From Paraburkholderia bryophila (GTDB lineage Bacteria > Pseudomonadota > Gammaproteobacteria > Burkholderiales > Burkholderiaceae), in assembly GCF_013409255.1 (NCBI RefSeq), contig NZ_JACCAS010000001.1, positions 2,046,001 to 2,110,000 of the forward strand: DNA of 64,000 nt, written 5' to 3'. The notes below the pieces were generated by a model. It was not told the origin of the DNA. It did not search any database and saw nothing but the letters and a program-made list of their open reading frames with translations. Below, one piece after another: positions 26,974 through 36,605 of this stretch (within the stretch, counting starts at the first letter, position 1; each line of letters opens with the position of its first letter). A program made the translations under genes and the position numbers.

Positions 26974-27594
26974 TCAGGTCACGGAAGTAAACCGTTTCCG
27001 AATGAACCGGCACGGATTGCCGCCATACACGCCCTCGGCTTCGAGCGAACGATGCACGACCGACAACGGCGTCACCACCGCCGAACGGCCGATCGTCACG
27101 CCCATCTGCACGACGCACTTCGAGGTGATCCACACCCCGTCTTCAATGACGATCGGCGCGACCTGCAAATCCATCGTAGTGCTCATATCGTGCGAGCCGG
27201 CGGTCAGGAACGTGCCTTGAGAAATGCAGACGTTCGAACCGATGCGGATCGGCGCCTGGTTGTAGATCCAGACGTCCACACCGAACCAGCACTTGTCGCC
27301 CACTTCGAGATTCCACGGCGCCTTCACGCGGATCGGATGCACGAACCGGCAACCGTTGCCGATCTTCGCGCCGAACAGGCGTAACAGCGCGACGCGCACC
27401 GCCGACAGCGGCAGCAGTTTGTTGTTGATCACGCACGCTTCGAGCACGAACCAGATCAGTTCGATCAGCGGGCCGCGCGCCGCGCGATAGTTGCCTTTTC
27501 CGGCCAGACTCAGGTCGATGACACGGCCTGTTTCGTGCGCCTCTTCGGCTTGCGGAGCACATCCGATCTGCGGATCGTCGGCAACGTTACCCAT
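26974..27594 (-). CDS. wcaF: WcaF-like sugar O-acetyltransferase
   Basis: This is a 206-residue left-handed beta-helix acetyltransferase. It reads like the colanic acid enzyme WcaF: LSLAGKGNYRAARGPLIELI, WFVLEACVINNKLLPLSAVR, LRLFGAKIGNGCRFVHPIRV and hexapeptide repeats through GSNVCISQGTFLTAGSHDMS and IVIEDGVWITSKCVVQMGVT. Acetyl-CoA is the donor; a sugar of the repeat unit is the acceptor. The ATG at 27594 is chosen because GGAGAAAGCTG precedes it and upstream residues do not fit. The GMC gene follows 229 bases downstream on the same strand. The match to WcaF is by recalled sequence, not by search. Confidence 0.85.
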   Translation of the reverse strand: MGNVADDPQIGCAPQAEEAHETGRVIDLSLAGKGNYRAARGPLIELIWFVLEACVINNKLLPLSAVRVALLRLFGAKIGNGCRFVHPIRVKAPWNLEVGDKCWFGVDVWIYNQAPIRIGSNVCISQGTFLTAGSHDMSTTMDLQVAPIVIEDGVWITSKCVVQMGVTIGRSAVVTPLSVVHRSLEAEGVYGGNPCRFIRKRFTSVT

Positions 27595-27779
27595 CAGCTT
27601 TCTCCGAACCACGAACGGTGGTAAACAGATTGCAGGCCACACTGCAATTTCCTTACATTATGTTGCGGCGCCTTGCGCGACTTGGTGGCGTGGCCGTGTG
27701 GGCAAGCGTTTTGGCGGCTACGCGCGGCATGGATGGCGCACGATAGCTGTACCGTGACCGCATCACCCGGGGAACCACA

Positions 27780-28280
27780 ATGAACAACTCGCTTCGGCAT
27801 CCCGCCACCTGGCTGTTTCTCGCTCTCGCCGCGAGCGCCGTGCCGGCACTCGCGCTCGCGCAGAATAATGCCGCCCCGCCCGCGCCGGCCGCTAACGCGG
27901 GCACGGCGTACGGCACGCTCCCGCAGGCGCCCGTCGATCGCCGCGCCAAACAGCGCACCAGCGAACAAACCCTGCTCGGCGCACCGCGTCCGTACGGCAC
28001 CGCCGACATGCAGCAAGGCGATACGGACGACGCTCAACGCACCGCGCTGCTCAACGAACAACGCATGACCGTGCTGGGTGGCGGCCAAGGCGCGCAACCC
28101 GCACTTGGCAAGGGCAACGGCAAGGCGCCCGCGCCCGGCGCCGCGCAACTGCGAGTGGCCGACCAGGCGGGACCGCAACTCAAGGCAGCCGACGGGCTGA
28201 CGCCCGAAGGCGCCGTGAAGAACACGTACGCCGATCCGTACGCAACGGGCAAGCACGCCGTCTATCGTTCCCCGTGGTAA
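27780..28280 (+). CDS. Small exported hypothetical protein in the EPS locus
   Basis: This is a 166-residue protein with a clear signal peptide (TWLFLALAASAVPALALAQ), then a Pro/Ala-rich and Gln/Lys-rich chain without a recognised domain (NNAAPPAPAANAGTAYGTLP, QTLLGAPRPYGTADM, PALGKGNGKAPAPGAAQL). It is likely periplasmic. It has no Cys after the signal region and little predicted structure. It is the only plus-strand gene between the WcaF-like and WcaI-like genes. The upstream ribosome site GGGGAACCAC fits ATG at 27780. Role unknown. Confidence 0.6.
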   Translation: MNNSLRHPATWLFLALAASAVPALALAQNNAAPPAPAANAGTAYGTLPQAPVDRRAKQRTSEQTLLGAPRPYGTADMQQGDTDDAQRTALLNEQRMTVLGGGQGAQPALGKGNGKAPAPGAAQLRVADQAGPQLKAADGLTPEGAVKNTYADPYATGKHAVYRSPW

Positions 28281-28312
28281 GTGCGCATTCATGACGTGGG
28301 CCGCTTGCCGGA

Positions 28313-29656
28313 TCAATCCGGCGCGGCTTCCTCCGCCGTGGCCGGTTTGCGCCGGCGCCGCGCCGCAGCGGTCGAATGCCGCGCGTTGAAAAACGACACC
28401 TCGGCCTTGACCCGTCCGCGTGGTGCGTCTTCACGTACCCGCATGACTCCACCTAAGCGCTCCTCGAACGTGCGGATCGTCGCGTCCGGCGAGAGCGCGC
28501 GCTCCGCGTAGCTGCGCGCGGCCTTGCCGAGTGCCGCGCGTCGTTCGGCATCGCCCGCGAGCATGATGAGTGCCGCCGCCAGCGCCTTAGCCTTGTCCGG
28601 CGGCACCACGACACCGCGCGGCGCAACCGCTTCGTAGAGCGCCGTGCCACGGCGCGCCATGGCCACGGTCGCACGGCCGCTCGCGAACATGCCGGTGAGC
28701 TTGGACGGCATCACCAGATCCGCCGCGTCGCCGCGTTGCGGCAGCACGTGAATGTCGGCGAGATTGAGCAATTCGTTCAGACGTTCGGTGGGCTGCAACG
28801 GCATGAAAATGCAGTTGCTCAAGCCCGCGCAACGTTCGAGCAGACTTTCGCGCGCCGCGCCGCTGCCGCAAAAAACGAACGTGAGATCGGTCCGCTCGGC
28901 CAGCATCACGGCGGCGTCGGCAAGCGTTTCGATCCCCTGCTTCGCGCCCATGTTGCCGGAGTACAGCACCACCTTCTGCCCGGCGGGAATACCCAGTTCA
29001 CGACGATAGTCGCTGGCGCGCGAGAGCGGAAAAATCGCCGACACGTCGACCCAGTTCGGCAGGCACACAATGCGCGAGGGCGCCACGCCCTTCGCCGCCG
29101 CGCGCGCGCTCATCTGCCGCGTGATCGACGACACCGCATCGAACCGCCGCAGCAGCGCACTTTCGATCCAGCGCGCGAAACGCGCGCCAAGCGAGCTCTT
29201 CAGCAGGCCCAGTTCGAATGCCGCGTCGACCTCGTAGTCCTGAATGTGCAGCCACGCACGCGCGCCGGTGACGCGGGCAAGCGTCAACGCGGCGGGCGCG
29301 CACATCAAGGTGGGGGCGATCAGCATGACCGCGTCGGGACGCCATACGGCCTGCCAGGCGATCAACGGAAACGAACTCAGCGCGAAGCTCGCGAGGTGCA
29401 CCATGCGCTTCAGGCCGCTCGGCCGCGACGGCACCCACAGCGGCGCGCGCCACAGCGATACGCCGTCGCGCATTTCGCGCTGATAGCGCCACGCCGCGTA
29501 GCCCGCCGTCACGCGCCACTCCGGGTAATAAGGCGGTGCGCACACCACGCGCACCTCGTGCCCCCTGCGGGCCAGCAACACGGCCATTTCCGCCGTGTAC
29601 TTGCCTGTCCCCGTCAGTTCCGGCGCGTAGTTGATGCCGTAGATCAGGATCTTCAT
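28313..29656 (-). CDS. wcaI: WcaI-like glycosyltransferase
   Basis: This is a 447-residue GT4-type glycosyltransferase. The N-terminus MKILIYGINYAPELTGTGKY, TAEMAVLLARRGHEVRVVCA and PPYYPEWRV matches colanic acid WcaI and the related WbuB group closely. GAKQGIETLADAAVMLAERT and the donor-site region LTGMFASGRATVAMARRGTA follow. The C-terminal ~60 residues (VRVREDAPRGRVKAEVSFFN, then a basic ARRRRKPATAEEAAPD end) form an extra tail. In the colanic acid pathway the enzyme is thought to use GDP-fucose, which fits the gmd and fcl genes here. It is the last gene of the minus-strand core run. Confidence 0.88.
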   Translation of the reverse strand: MKILIYGINYAPELTGTGKYTAEMAVLLARRGHEVRVVCAPPYYPEWRVTAGYAAWRYQREMRDGVSLWRAPLWVPSRPSGLKRMVHLASFALSSFPLIAWQAVWRPDAVMLIAPTLMCAPAALTLARVTGARAWLHIQDYEVDAAFELGLLKSSLGARFARWIESALLRRFDAVSSITRQMSARAAAKGVAPSRIVCLPNWVDVSAIFPLSRASDYRRELGIPAGQKVVLYSGNMGAKQGIETLADAAVMLAERTDLTFVFCGSGAARESLLERCAGLSNCIFMPLQPTERLNELLNLADIHVLPQRGDAADLVMPSKLTGMFASGRATVAMARRGTALYEAVAPRGVVVPPDKAKALAAALIMLAGDAERRAALGKAARSYAERALSPDATIRTFEERLGGVMRVREDAPRGRVKAEVSFFNARHSTAAARRRRKPATAEEAAPD

Positions 29657-29711
29657 TATGACTGCCAGAACAAGTTAGGGCTTCACAGGCGCGACGCCGC
29701 AACAGCGCGCG

Positions 29712-30854
29712 TCAATCGCTCAACATCAGGGCACAGCCTCGGGCAATATTGGCGGCGGCCGAAGGCGGATCGAAACGGCGGATCACATCCATGCAGCGGT
29801 GCGCCGTGCCGCCGGCGTCGGCGAAGGCTTCCATGGCCTTGAGCATGGTGCGCTGCAAGCCGGCCACGTCGCCCGCCGTAAACGCATAGCCGCTCACGCC
29901 GTCGATCACCAGTTCCGGCACGCAACCGCAACTCTCGCTGACCACCGCCGGGCAACCGTGCGCAAGCGCCTCGTTCACCACCAGCCCCCACGGTTCGCTA
30001 TAGCTCGGCAACACCATGCAGGTCGCGCCGTAGTACTCGCGCGTGAGCGGCTCGTCCTGCAGACTGCCGGCGAACGTCACCGCGTCGTCGAGCGCGAGCT
30101 CGGCCACCTTCGCATGCAACACCTCGGCCATCGGTCCGGTGCCGACAATGCGCAGCTTCGCTGCAGGAATACGCCGCCGCAAACCGGCGAACGCTTCGAT
30201 CAGCGTGCCGATACCCTTCTCTTCCGAGAGCCGCCCTACGTACAGAAACACCGGCGGATTACCGGCACGCGCGGCGACCCGCTCGACTAGCGCACGCTCC
30301 GGCGAAAACGAGCCGGGCAGCGCGGCGGCCTGGCACGGCACGAAGATCTTGTCGCGCTTCGCGCCGAGCGACAGCAGATACTCGCGACTGCGTTCGCCGA
30401 AACCGAAATAGCCGTCGCACAGCGAGAAGAACACCCGCTTGGGGATCGACGTGAGTAGCTTCTTGGGCCGGTCGCGCGCGGTGGAATCGCAGAAGACCGC
30501 GCGCCGCTTGCCGGTCACGATGCACGCCGCCAGCATCGCCCAGTATTCCGGACGGTGATAACCGGGCAGCACGATCAGATCCGACTTGGTGCGCAACACT
30601 TCCCACGTGAGCCGGGCGATCAGCTTCATCCTCGGCACGTCTTCGTAGCAACCGTCGAAGAGTTTCTGCATCGGATAACGATGGAACGAGTAGTCCACGT
30701 CGGAGAAGCCGATCCGGTCATGCTCGGTATCGGCGATCTGCACCATCGAATAGCGGATCGCACCCGACGCCGAGATGTTATGCAAGGCGGAGAACACCAC
30801 ACCCTTATGGCGCGACCATACGACGTTGTGAAAGATCGTGACTGACGCGGTCAT
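29712..30854 (-). CDS. GT4-type glycosyltransferase (EPS locus)
   Basis: This is a 380-residue retaining glycosyltransferase. The start MTASVTIFHNVVWSRHKGVV at 30854 has GGAG 10 bases before it; the open frame runs further upstream into fcl, but that part is out-of-frame shadow. The donor domain shows FLYVGRLSEEKGIGTLIEAF, LRIVGTGPMAEVL and EX7E in YSEPWGLVVNEALAHGCPAV. It lies between fcl and the WcaI-like gene in the same operon, so GDP-fucose or GDP-mannose is a likely donor by context only. Confidence 0.88.
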   Translation of the reverse strand: MTASVTIFHNVVWSRHKGVVFSALHNISASGAIRYSMVQIADTEHDRIGFSDVDYSFHRYPMQKLFDGCYEDVPRMKLIARLTWEVLRTKSDLIVLPGYHRPEYWAMLAACIVTGKRRAVFCDSTARDRPKKLLTSIPKRVFFSLCDGYFGFGERSREYLLSLGAKRDKIFVPCQAAALPGSFSPERALVERVAARAGNPPVFLYVGRLSEEKGIGTLIEAFAGLRRRIPAAKLRIVGTGPMAEVLHAKVAELALDDAVTFAGSLQDEPLTREYYGATCMVLPSYSEPWGLVVNEALAHGCPAVVSESCGCVPELVIDGVSGYAFTAGDVAGLQRTMLKAMEAFADAGGTAHRCMDVIRRFDPPSAAANIARGCALMLSD

Positions 30855-30948
30855 GTGTATGCCACTCCAAAAAAGTCGTCCATGCGTGCGTGGCGCGGTC
30901 CGCGCACGCACTGCGTTTGAGGCATTGCCAGAAGCCGCTGTCGCGCGG

Positions 30949-31905
30949 CTATGCCTGCAACGCAGCGGCGCTGGAGCCGGCGTGCAGTTCGACGAATTCC
31001 CGATAAGTGGCCGCGATACCTTCCTCAAGCCCGATCGTTGCATGCCAACCCATCTGCGCGAGCCGCGAGACGTCGAGCAGCTTGCGCGGCGTGCCGTCGG
31101 GTTTCGACGCGTCGAACACCAGTTCGCCTTCGAAGCCCACCACCTTGCAGATGCATTCGGCCAGCTCGCGAATCGACAGATCCTCGCCGACGCCGACGTT
31201 GAACAGCCCTTCCGTGACGTTGTGTTCGAGCATGAACAGCGTCGCGGCGGCCAGATCGTCGACATGCAGAAACTCGCGGCGCGGCGTGCCCGAGCCCCAC
31301 ACCGTCAAGCTCGCCGCGCCGCCCAGGCGCGCTTCGTGCGCCTTACGCAGCAGCGCCGGCAACACGTGGCTGCTGGTCAGGTCGTAGTTGTCGTTGGGGC
31401 CGTAGAGATTGGTCGGCATCAACGCGACGTACTGCGTGTTGTACTGGCGGTTGTAGGCGTCGCACAGCTTGACGCCGGCAATCTTGGCGATCGCGTACGC
31501 GTCGTTGGTCGGCTCCAGCGGCGAGGTCAGCAGATACTCCTCGCGGATCGGCTGCGGACATTGCTTCGGGTAAATGCACGACGACCCGAAGAACACCAGC
31601 CGTTCCACCTGCGCGCGATACGCCGCGTGGATCACGTTGGCTTCGATCACCAGGTTTTGATAGATGAACTCGGCCGGCCGCGTCGCGTTGGCGAGAATCC
31701 CGCCCACGCGCGCGGCGGCCAGCAGCACCACATCGATCCGCTCGGTTTCGAAAAAGCGCTGCACGGCGGCCTGATCCGTGAGATCGAGCTCCGCGTGCGA
31801 ACGGGTGACCACGTTCGGATAGCCTGCGGCGGTGAGCTGCCTGACCAGCGCGGAGCCGACCATGCCGCGATGGCCCGCGACGAAAATGCGTGCTTGTTGG
31901 TTCAT
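30949..31905 (-). CDS. fcl: GDP-L-fucose synthase
   Basis: NADPH-dependent epimerase/reductase of 318 residues that converts GDP-4-keto-6-deoxy-mannose, the product of Gmd, into GDP-L-fucose. It shows the Rossmann start [38 protein letters not shown], the catalytic set [10 protein letters not shown] (Ser) and [20 protein letters not shown] (Tyr-x3-Lys), and [20 protein letters not shown]. The last residues contain an Ala-rich extension ([10 protein letters not shown]). It starts 5 bases after the gmd stop, so the two form one translational unit. Fcl homologues can also act in related deoxysugar routes, but with Gmd next door fucose is the expected product. Confidence 0.95.
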   Translation of the reverse strand: MNQQARIFVAGHRGMVGSALVRQLTAAGYPNVVTRSHAELDLTDQAAVQRFFETERIDVVLLAAARVGGILANATRPAEFIYQNLVIEANVIHAAYRAQVERLVFFGSSCIYPKQCPQPIREEYLLTSPLEPTNDAYAIAKIAGVKLCDAYNRQYNTQYVALMPTNLYGPNDNYDLTSSHVLPALLRKAHEARLGGAASLTVWGSGTPRREFLHVDDLAAATLFMLEHNVTEGLFNVGVGEDLSIRELAECICKVVGFEGELVFDASKPDGTPRKLLDVSRLAQMGWHATIGLEEGIAATYREFVELHAGSSAAALQA

Positions 31906-31910
31906 GGCCG

Positions 31911-33029
31911 TTACTCGTGATGTTCCAGCGCCGTGAATCCGGCCAGCGTGACGAGCGCGTCACGTCTCGCGATCTGATAGTCCGAGCGCACCATCTCCTT
32001 GACGAGCGACTCGAACGAGGTGGTCGGCTTCCAGCCGAGCTTCGCATGCGCCTTCGACGGATCGCCGAGCAGCGTCTCGACTTCGGCGGGCCGGAAGTAG
32101 CGCGGATCGACGCGCACGATCACGTCGCCGGGCGACATCTTGATCTCGCGCCCTTCGACCTTTTCGACGATGCCGACTTCATCCACGCCGCTGCCTTCGA
32201 AGCGTACGGTCACACCCAACTCCGCCGCCGCGTGCTGCACGAACTGCCGCACGCTGTACTGCACGCCGGTGGCGATGACGTAGTCCTCCGGCATTTCCTG
32301 TTGCAGCATGCGCCACTGCATCTCCACGTAGTCGCGCGCATGGCCCCAGTCGCGCAGCGCGGACAGATTGCCGAGATAGAGCGTCTTCTGCATGCCGACC
32401 GCGATCCGCGCGACCGCGCGCGTGATCTTGCGCGTCACGAAGGTCTCGCCCCGCACCGGCGATTCGTGATTGAACAGAATCCCATTGCACGCGTAGAGCC
32501 CATAGGCTTCGCGGTAATTGATGGTGGTCCAGTACGCGAACAGCTTGGCGACCGCATAAGGGCTGCGCGGATAGAACGGCGTGGTCTCCGACTGCGGCAC
32601 CTGCTGCACGAGGCCGTACAGTTCCGAGGTCGAGGCCTGATAGAAACGGGTTTTCTTTTCCATCCCGAGAATCCGGATCGCTTCGAGAATCCGTAGCGCG
32701 CCGAGGCCGTCCGCGTTGGCGGTGTATTCCGGTTCCTCGAACGACACCGCGACATGGCTCTGCGCCGCGAGGTTATAGATCTCGTCGGGCTCCACGCGTT
32801 GAATCACGCGCAGCAGGCTGGTGGAGTCGGTCAGATCCGCGTGGTGCAGAAAGAGCCGTTGGTCCGGATCGTGGGGATCGCGGTAAAGGTGATCGATACG
32901 GTCTGTATTGAACAGAGACGACCTGCGTTTGATGCCATGCACGTCGTAGTTCTTGGCGAGCAGCAGCTCCGCCAGATACGACCCGTCCTGTCCGGTGATG
33001 CCGGTGATCAGCGCGACCTTGCGTTCCAT
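31911..33029 (-). CDS. gmd: GDP-mannose 4,6-dehydratase
   Basis: NAD(P)-dependent short-chain dehydrogenase of 372 residues that turns GDP-D-mannose into GDP-4-keto-6-deoxy-D-mannose, the branch point to GDP-fucose and GDP-rhamnose. It shows [38 protein letters not shown], the active-site Thr/Ser and Glu in [18 protein letters not shown], the [15 protein letters not shown]yr-x3-Lys and [17 protein letters not shown]. It lies downstream of the Wzc-like gene with an 81-base gap, and is 5 bases upstream of fcl. It uses the GDP-mannose made by ManC in the same locus. Confidence 0.97.
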   Translation of the reverse strand: MERKVALITGITGQDGSYLAELLLAKNYDVHGIKRRSSLFNTDRIDHLYRDPHDPDQRLFLHHADLTDSTSLLRVIQRVEPDEIYNLAAQSHVAVSFEEPEYTANADGLGALRILEAIRILGMEKKTRFYQASTSELYGLVQQVPQSETTPFYPRSPYAVAKLFAYWTTINYREAYGLYACNGILFNHESPVRGETFVTRKITRAVARIAVGMQKTLYLGNLSALRDWGHARDYVEMQWRMLQQEMPEDYVIATGVQYSVRQFVQHAAAELGVTVRFEGSGVDEVGIVEKVEGREIKMSPGDVIVRVDPRYFRPAEVETLLGDPSKAHAKLGWKPTTSFESLVKEMVRSDYQIARRDALVTLAGFTALEHHE

Positions 33030-33110
33030 GGAGCAACTCCTCGTGTGAGCTTTTAGATTTAAGTACCGGCACCCGCCGCCTGGTTGAAAGGTCCGCGGCG
33101 GGCTCCGTTG

Positions 33111-35354
33111 TCAACCTGCAATGCTGTCGTACCCGTAATACCCGCCCTGATAGCCCGAACCGAGGAACGCGCCTTCCTGCGGCACGTCGGTCAGCAGCAC
33201 ACCCCTGAGCGACACCCCGCCATTGCGCAGCCGCTTGGCCGTCTCGGCGATCTCGTTGAGCGGATGGCGGCCATGGCGCACCACCAGCAGCGTCGTGCCC
33301 GCGTACTTGCCGATCAGCGTCGAGTCGGTCACCGCCAGCACCGGCGGCGTGTCGACGATCACCAGGTCGTAGTGCGACTTCAGTTCTTCCAGCATCGTCT
33401 CGAAGCGCTTGCTCATCAGCAGTTCGGACGGATGCGACGGCAGCGTGCCTTTGGCGAGCACGTCGAGGCCGGGCAGCACGTCGCGCTGCACCATCGACAT
33501 CAGATCGCCGCCGCTCAGCACGTCGGACAAACCGGGTTGATGCCCGATACCGAAGTGCGAGTGCACGTCGCCGCGCCGCATATCGCCGTCGATAATCAGC
33601 ACCCGCTTGTTCGCCGACGCCACCAGCGCCGCCAGATTCACGGAGAGGAACGACTTGCCGGTATCGGGCCGCGAGCCGGTGATCATCACGATGTTGTTCT
33701 CGGCGTGATCGAGCGAGAGCTGCAACGAGGTGCGCAGATTGCGCACGCCTTCCACCGCGATGTCTTCCGGCGCCTGTTGCGCGAGCACATGCAGACCACG
33801 GCGGCGCAGCATGACGTTTTCCTGCAGACGCAACTGGGTCTGGCTGCGCGGCACGACCGCGAACACCGGCACGCCGAGCACCGCTTCGAGTTCGTCCGGA
33901 CGTTCCACGCCGCCGTACATCGCGCGCTTGAAGAAGGTCAGCAGAATGCCGATCAGCAGGCCACCGCCGAGCGCGATCAGAATCGCGATCACGCGCTTCG
34001 GCCGCACCGGTTCGTCGGGCGCTTCCGCGAAGTCCACCACGCGCACGCTGCCCACCTGGCCGGCCTTGGCCACACGCAATTGCTGCGCGCTGTTCAGCAG
34101 ATTCGTGTACAGCTCGGTGTCGACATGCACGTCGCGCAACAGACGCAATGCGGTCTGCTCCGTGTCCGGCATGACCGCCACGCTGCGGTTCATGTTGGCG
34201 GCTGCGCCTTGCAACGCGGCGATCTGTGCGTCGAGCGCGGCCACCGCCGGGTGATTCGCGGTGAAGCGTTGCGACATCTCCGCGCGTTGCTGTTGCAGAT
34301 CCATCAGCTTGGTCTTGTTGTCGACGATCTGCTGCAGCAGCAGACGGCTTTCTTCGCCGAGGTCGACCGTGCCGTGCGTGTTACGGAACTTGTTGTAGCG
34401 TTGCTCGGCGTCGTCGAGTTCCTTGCGCAAGCCCGGCAATTGCTGATCGAGGAAGGCCAGCATATGCTCGGCTTCGGTCGAACGGCTCTCCACGTCCTGC
34501 TTGACGAACTCGCGCGCCATGCTGTTGACGATCGCCGCGGTCAGGCCGCTATCGCCGCCTTCGAGACTCGCGCGGATGATGCCGGATTGCAGCGTGGTTT
34601 CCTGCACGACCAGCGCTTTCTGCAGGCGGTCCACCGTGCTCAGCGTCGAGGCGCGCGTCAGTTCGTAACGCGATCCGGGCGCGCCGACCAGCTTGTCGAC
34701 GTGCAGCGCGATCGGGCCGTCGGCGGTATCGGTCTGCACCGTTTCGCCCACCTTGCCCGACAGGATCGCAATGCCGTTCTTGTCGCGCAGCACGTACGAA
34801 TTGTCGCTGCCGGCAATCAACGTGAAGGTCGTGTCGTACATGTCCTTCGAGGTGTCGAACTGCGACACCGTGATGCTCTCGTCACCCCATGCATAGCCCG
34901 ACAGGTTGATGAACTGCGGCAGCTTGAACCCCCACTGCCCATTCACCAGCCCGGCGATCATGCCGCCGATCAGCGGCATGTAGCGCGGCGTGGCCGTCAG
35001 ATCGAGGTGCAGCGTCTTGACGGTTTCTTCCGTGACGAGCCGCGACTTCAGCAACTCGATCTCGGCGGCGGTCGACGGTTTAGTGTCGAACATGCCCGTG
35101 AGCGGCGGCAAGGAATCCTTGCCGTTCGCGTTGTTGTTCGCCGTCTTGTCCTCGACGTGGAACAGCACATCCGCGCGATACGTCGGCGGCGCGAGGAAGG
35201 CGTACGCGCACCCCAGCGCGAGCGCGATCAGCGTCACCATCACGATCGTGCGCCAGCCGCGCACGATCGTTCGCAGATAGTCCGACAGGTGCAGCTCGTC
35301 CGGTCCGGACACGTCGGTGTAGCGATTTTCGAAGTTGATTGCCATTTTCTTCAC
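33111..35354 (-). CDS. Wzc-like polysaccharide co-polymerase and tyrosine kinase
   Basis: This is a 747-residue inner-membrane protein that controls chain length and export of the EPS. Membrane helices are near residues 36-55 and 447-470 with a large periplasmic Wzz domain between them. The cytoplasmic BY-kinase has Walker A GSRPDTGKS (about residue 560), Walker A' VLIIDGDMRRGD (about 590) and Walker B LVIVDTPP (about 663). The C-terminus QGGYYGYDSIAG is Tyr-rich, the autophosphorylation cluster of this family. No gene for the usual low-molecular-weight phosphatase (Wzb) is present in the locus. It starts 40 bases after the export lipoprotein gene. Confidence 0.94.
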   Translation of the reverse strand: MKKMAINFENRYTDVSGPDELHLSDYLRTIVRGWRTIVMVTLIALALGCAYAFLAPPTYRADVLFHVEDKTANNNANGKDSLPPLTGMFDTKPSTAAEIELLKSRLVTEETVKTLHLDLTATPRYMPLIGGMIAGLVNGQWGFKLPQFINLSGYAWGDESITVSQFDTSKDMYDTTFTLIAGSDNSYVLRDKNGIAILSGKVGETVQTDTADGPIALHVDKLVGAPGSRYELTRASTLSTVDRLQKALVVQETTLQSGIIRASLEGGDSGLTAAIVNSMAREFVKQDVESRSTEAEHMLAFLDQQLPGLRKELDDAEQRYNKFRNTHGTVDLGEESRLLLQQIVDNKTKLMDLQQQRAEMSQRFTANHPAVAALDAQIAALQGAAANMNRSVAVMPDTEQTALRLLRDVHVDTELYTNLLNSAQQLRVAKAGQVGSVRVVDFAEAPDEPVRPKRVIAILIALGGGLLIGILLTFFKRAMYGGVERPDELEAVLGVPVFAVVPRSQTQLRLQENVMLRRRGLHVLAQQAPEDIAVEGVRNLRTSLQLSLDHAENNIVMITGSRPDTGKSFLSVNLAALVASANKRVLIIDGDMRRGDVHSHFGIGHQPGLSDVLSGGDLMSMVQRDVLPGLDVLAKGTLPSHPSELLMSKRFETMLEELKSHYDLVIVDTPPVLAVTDSTLIGKYAGTTLLVVRHGRHPLNEIAETAKRLRNGGVSLRGVLLTDVPQEGAFLGSGYQGGYYGYDSIAG

Positions 35355-35394
35355 CCAACAAAGCCCGGCGGTTCAAGGTCAATTTGTACGTTTT

Positions 35395-36534
35395 TTATTT
35401 CGCAAGGACAGCGCCCGTCACGGCCGCGTTGATCGCCGGCAGCAGCAGGTTCAGCACACGGTTGAAGCGGACCAGTCCGCCCTGGCCGACATACACGACG
35501 TCTTTCGGTTGCAGCTCGAACTGATTGGCGAGCAGCATCGACACCGGCGACGTGGCGTCGAGGTGATAGACCTGCGGCGAATCGCTCGTCGAATTGCGGA
35601 TCACGAACAACTGGCGAGCCGCGGCCGTGTTCGAATCGAAACTGCCGCTGTCGGAAATGGCTTGCGACAGCGTCAGCGAGCCGTTGCGCATCGGCATGAT
35701 GGTCGCGGGCTTGTTGACCTCGCCCATCACATACACGCCGCTGTCTTCGCGCGACGCCACGCGCAGCATGTCGCCCGCTTGCAGATAGATGTCCGACGGA
35801 TTGCGACCGCGCTTGATCAGATCGTCCACGTTGATCTGATAGGTGACGCCGTTGCGGATCAGATCAACGCGGCTGCGGTCCGCATTCGGGCTGAAGCCGC
35901 CACCCTGGCTGATCGCCATGGTCAGCGACATCGGAATGTCGTTGAGCGATTGCGCGCCAGGAGTGCGCACTTCGCCGTCCACGTAGACCTGCGCGTTACG
36001 GAACGAGGCGACCCGTACCGTCACTTCCGGCTTCTGATACACGTTGCTCAGACGGCGATGCAGTTCCTTCTGGATCGCCGCGACGTCCTTGCCGGCCACA
36101 TGCACGGTACCGGCGTACGGAAACTGCACGTCGCCGCTTTCGTCGATCAGAAAGCCGGGCGCGGCGTCCGTCGTCTTGGCGTTCTGCGCGGGCTGCCCGA
36201 GCGCGGCGGCCAGTTCCGGGTGATCCCACACGACGATCTGCAGCACGTCGCCAGGACCGACCTTGTAGGCCGTCGGTTTGCCGAACAGCGCGGCCGTCTG
36301 CGGCGGCAACGTCATCGACGACTGTGCCGCGTTCATCTTGCGCAGCAGCGCGAGATTGATATCGGTGATCGGGATCTGCTGTTGCGCCGATGGATCGGTG
36401 CTGTAATCCCCACCCGTGTCCTGAATGGCGGCCGGCGTGATCATCCGTTGGCCCGGAACGCTTCCGCATCCGGACAGCAGTGTTGCAGTAGCGAAAACCA
36501 GGAGACTTCCCGTGCGTATACCAAGCGAGCTCAT
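35395..36534 (-). CDS. Wza-like polysaccharide export lipoprotein
   Basis: This is a 379-residue outer-membrane lipoprotein forming the export channel for the EPS. The start at 36534 has AAGGAGGAAACATC before it; the signal ends at the lipobox LLSGC with Cys23. The polysaccharide export domain includes YKVGPGDVLQIVVWDHPELA and FLIDESGDVQFPYAGTVHVA; SLBB-type repeats follow (DDLIKRGRNPSDIYLQAGDM). The C-terminal ~25 residues (LNLLLPAINAAVTGAVLAK) form the amphipathic helix that spans the outer membrane in Wza. It pairs with the Wzc-like protein across the periplasm. Confidence 0.93.
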   Translation of the reverse strand: MSSLGIRTGSLLVFATATLLSGCGSVPGQRMITPAAIQDTGGDYSTDPSAQQQIPITDINLALLRKMNAAQSSMTLPPQTAALFGKPTAYKVGPGDVLQIVVWDHPELAAALGQPAQNAKTTDAAPGFLIDESGDVQFPYAGTVHVAGKDVAAIQKELHRRLSNVYQKPEVTVRVASFRNAQVYVDGEVRTPGAQSLNDIPMSLTMAISQGGGFSPNADRSRVDLIRNGVTYQINVDDLIKRGRNPSDIYLQAGDMLRVASREDSGVYVMGEVNKPATIMPMRNGSLTLSQAISDSGSFDSNTAAARQLFVIRNSTSDSPQVYHLDATSPVSMLLANQFELQPKDVVYVGQGGLVRFNRVLNLLLPAINAAVTGAVLAK

Positions 36535-36605
36535 GATGTTTCCTCCTTGCGCCACGGCGTTGGTCCTCAGAGGAGGTCGCGCCAAGCGTGCTTGTTAACT
36601 ACTTC

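Noticed and set aside
24840..26990. Long plus-strand frame of ~716 codons opposite the GMC gene
   Set aside because: His/Arg-rich shadow typical of the antisense strand of GC-rich genes; the GMC frame has intact flavoenzyme motifs.
33084..35432. Plus-strand frame of ~780 codons opposite the Wzc-like gene
   Set aside because: Antisense shadow; no family sequence, and the opposite strand is clearly Wzc-like.
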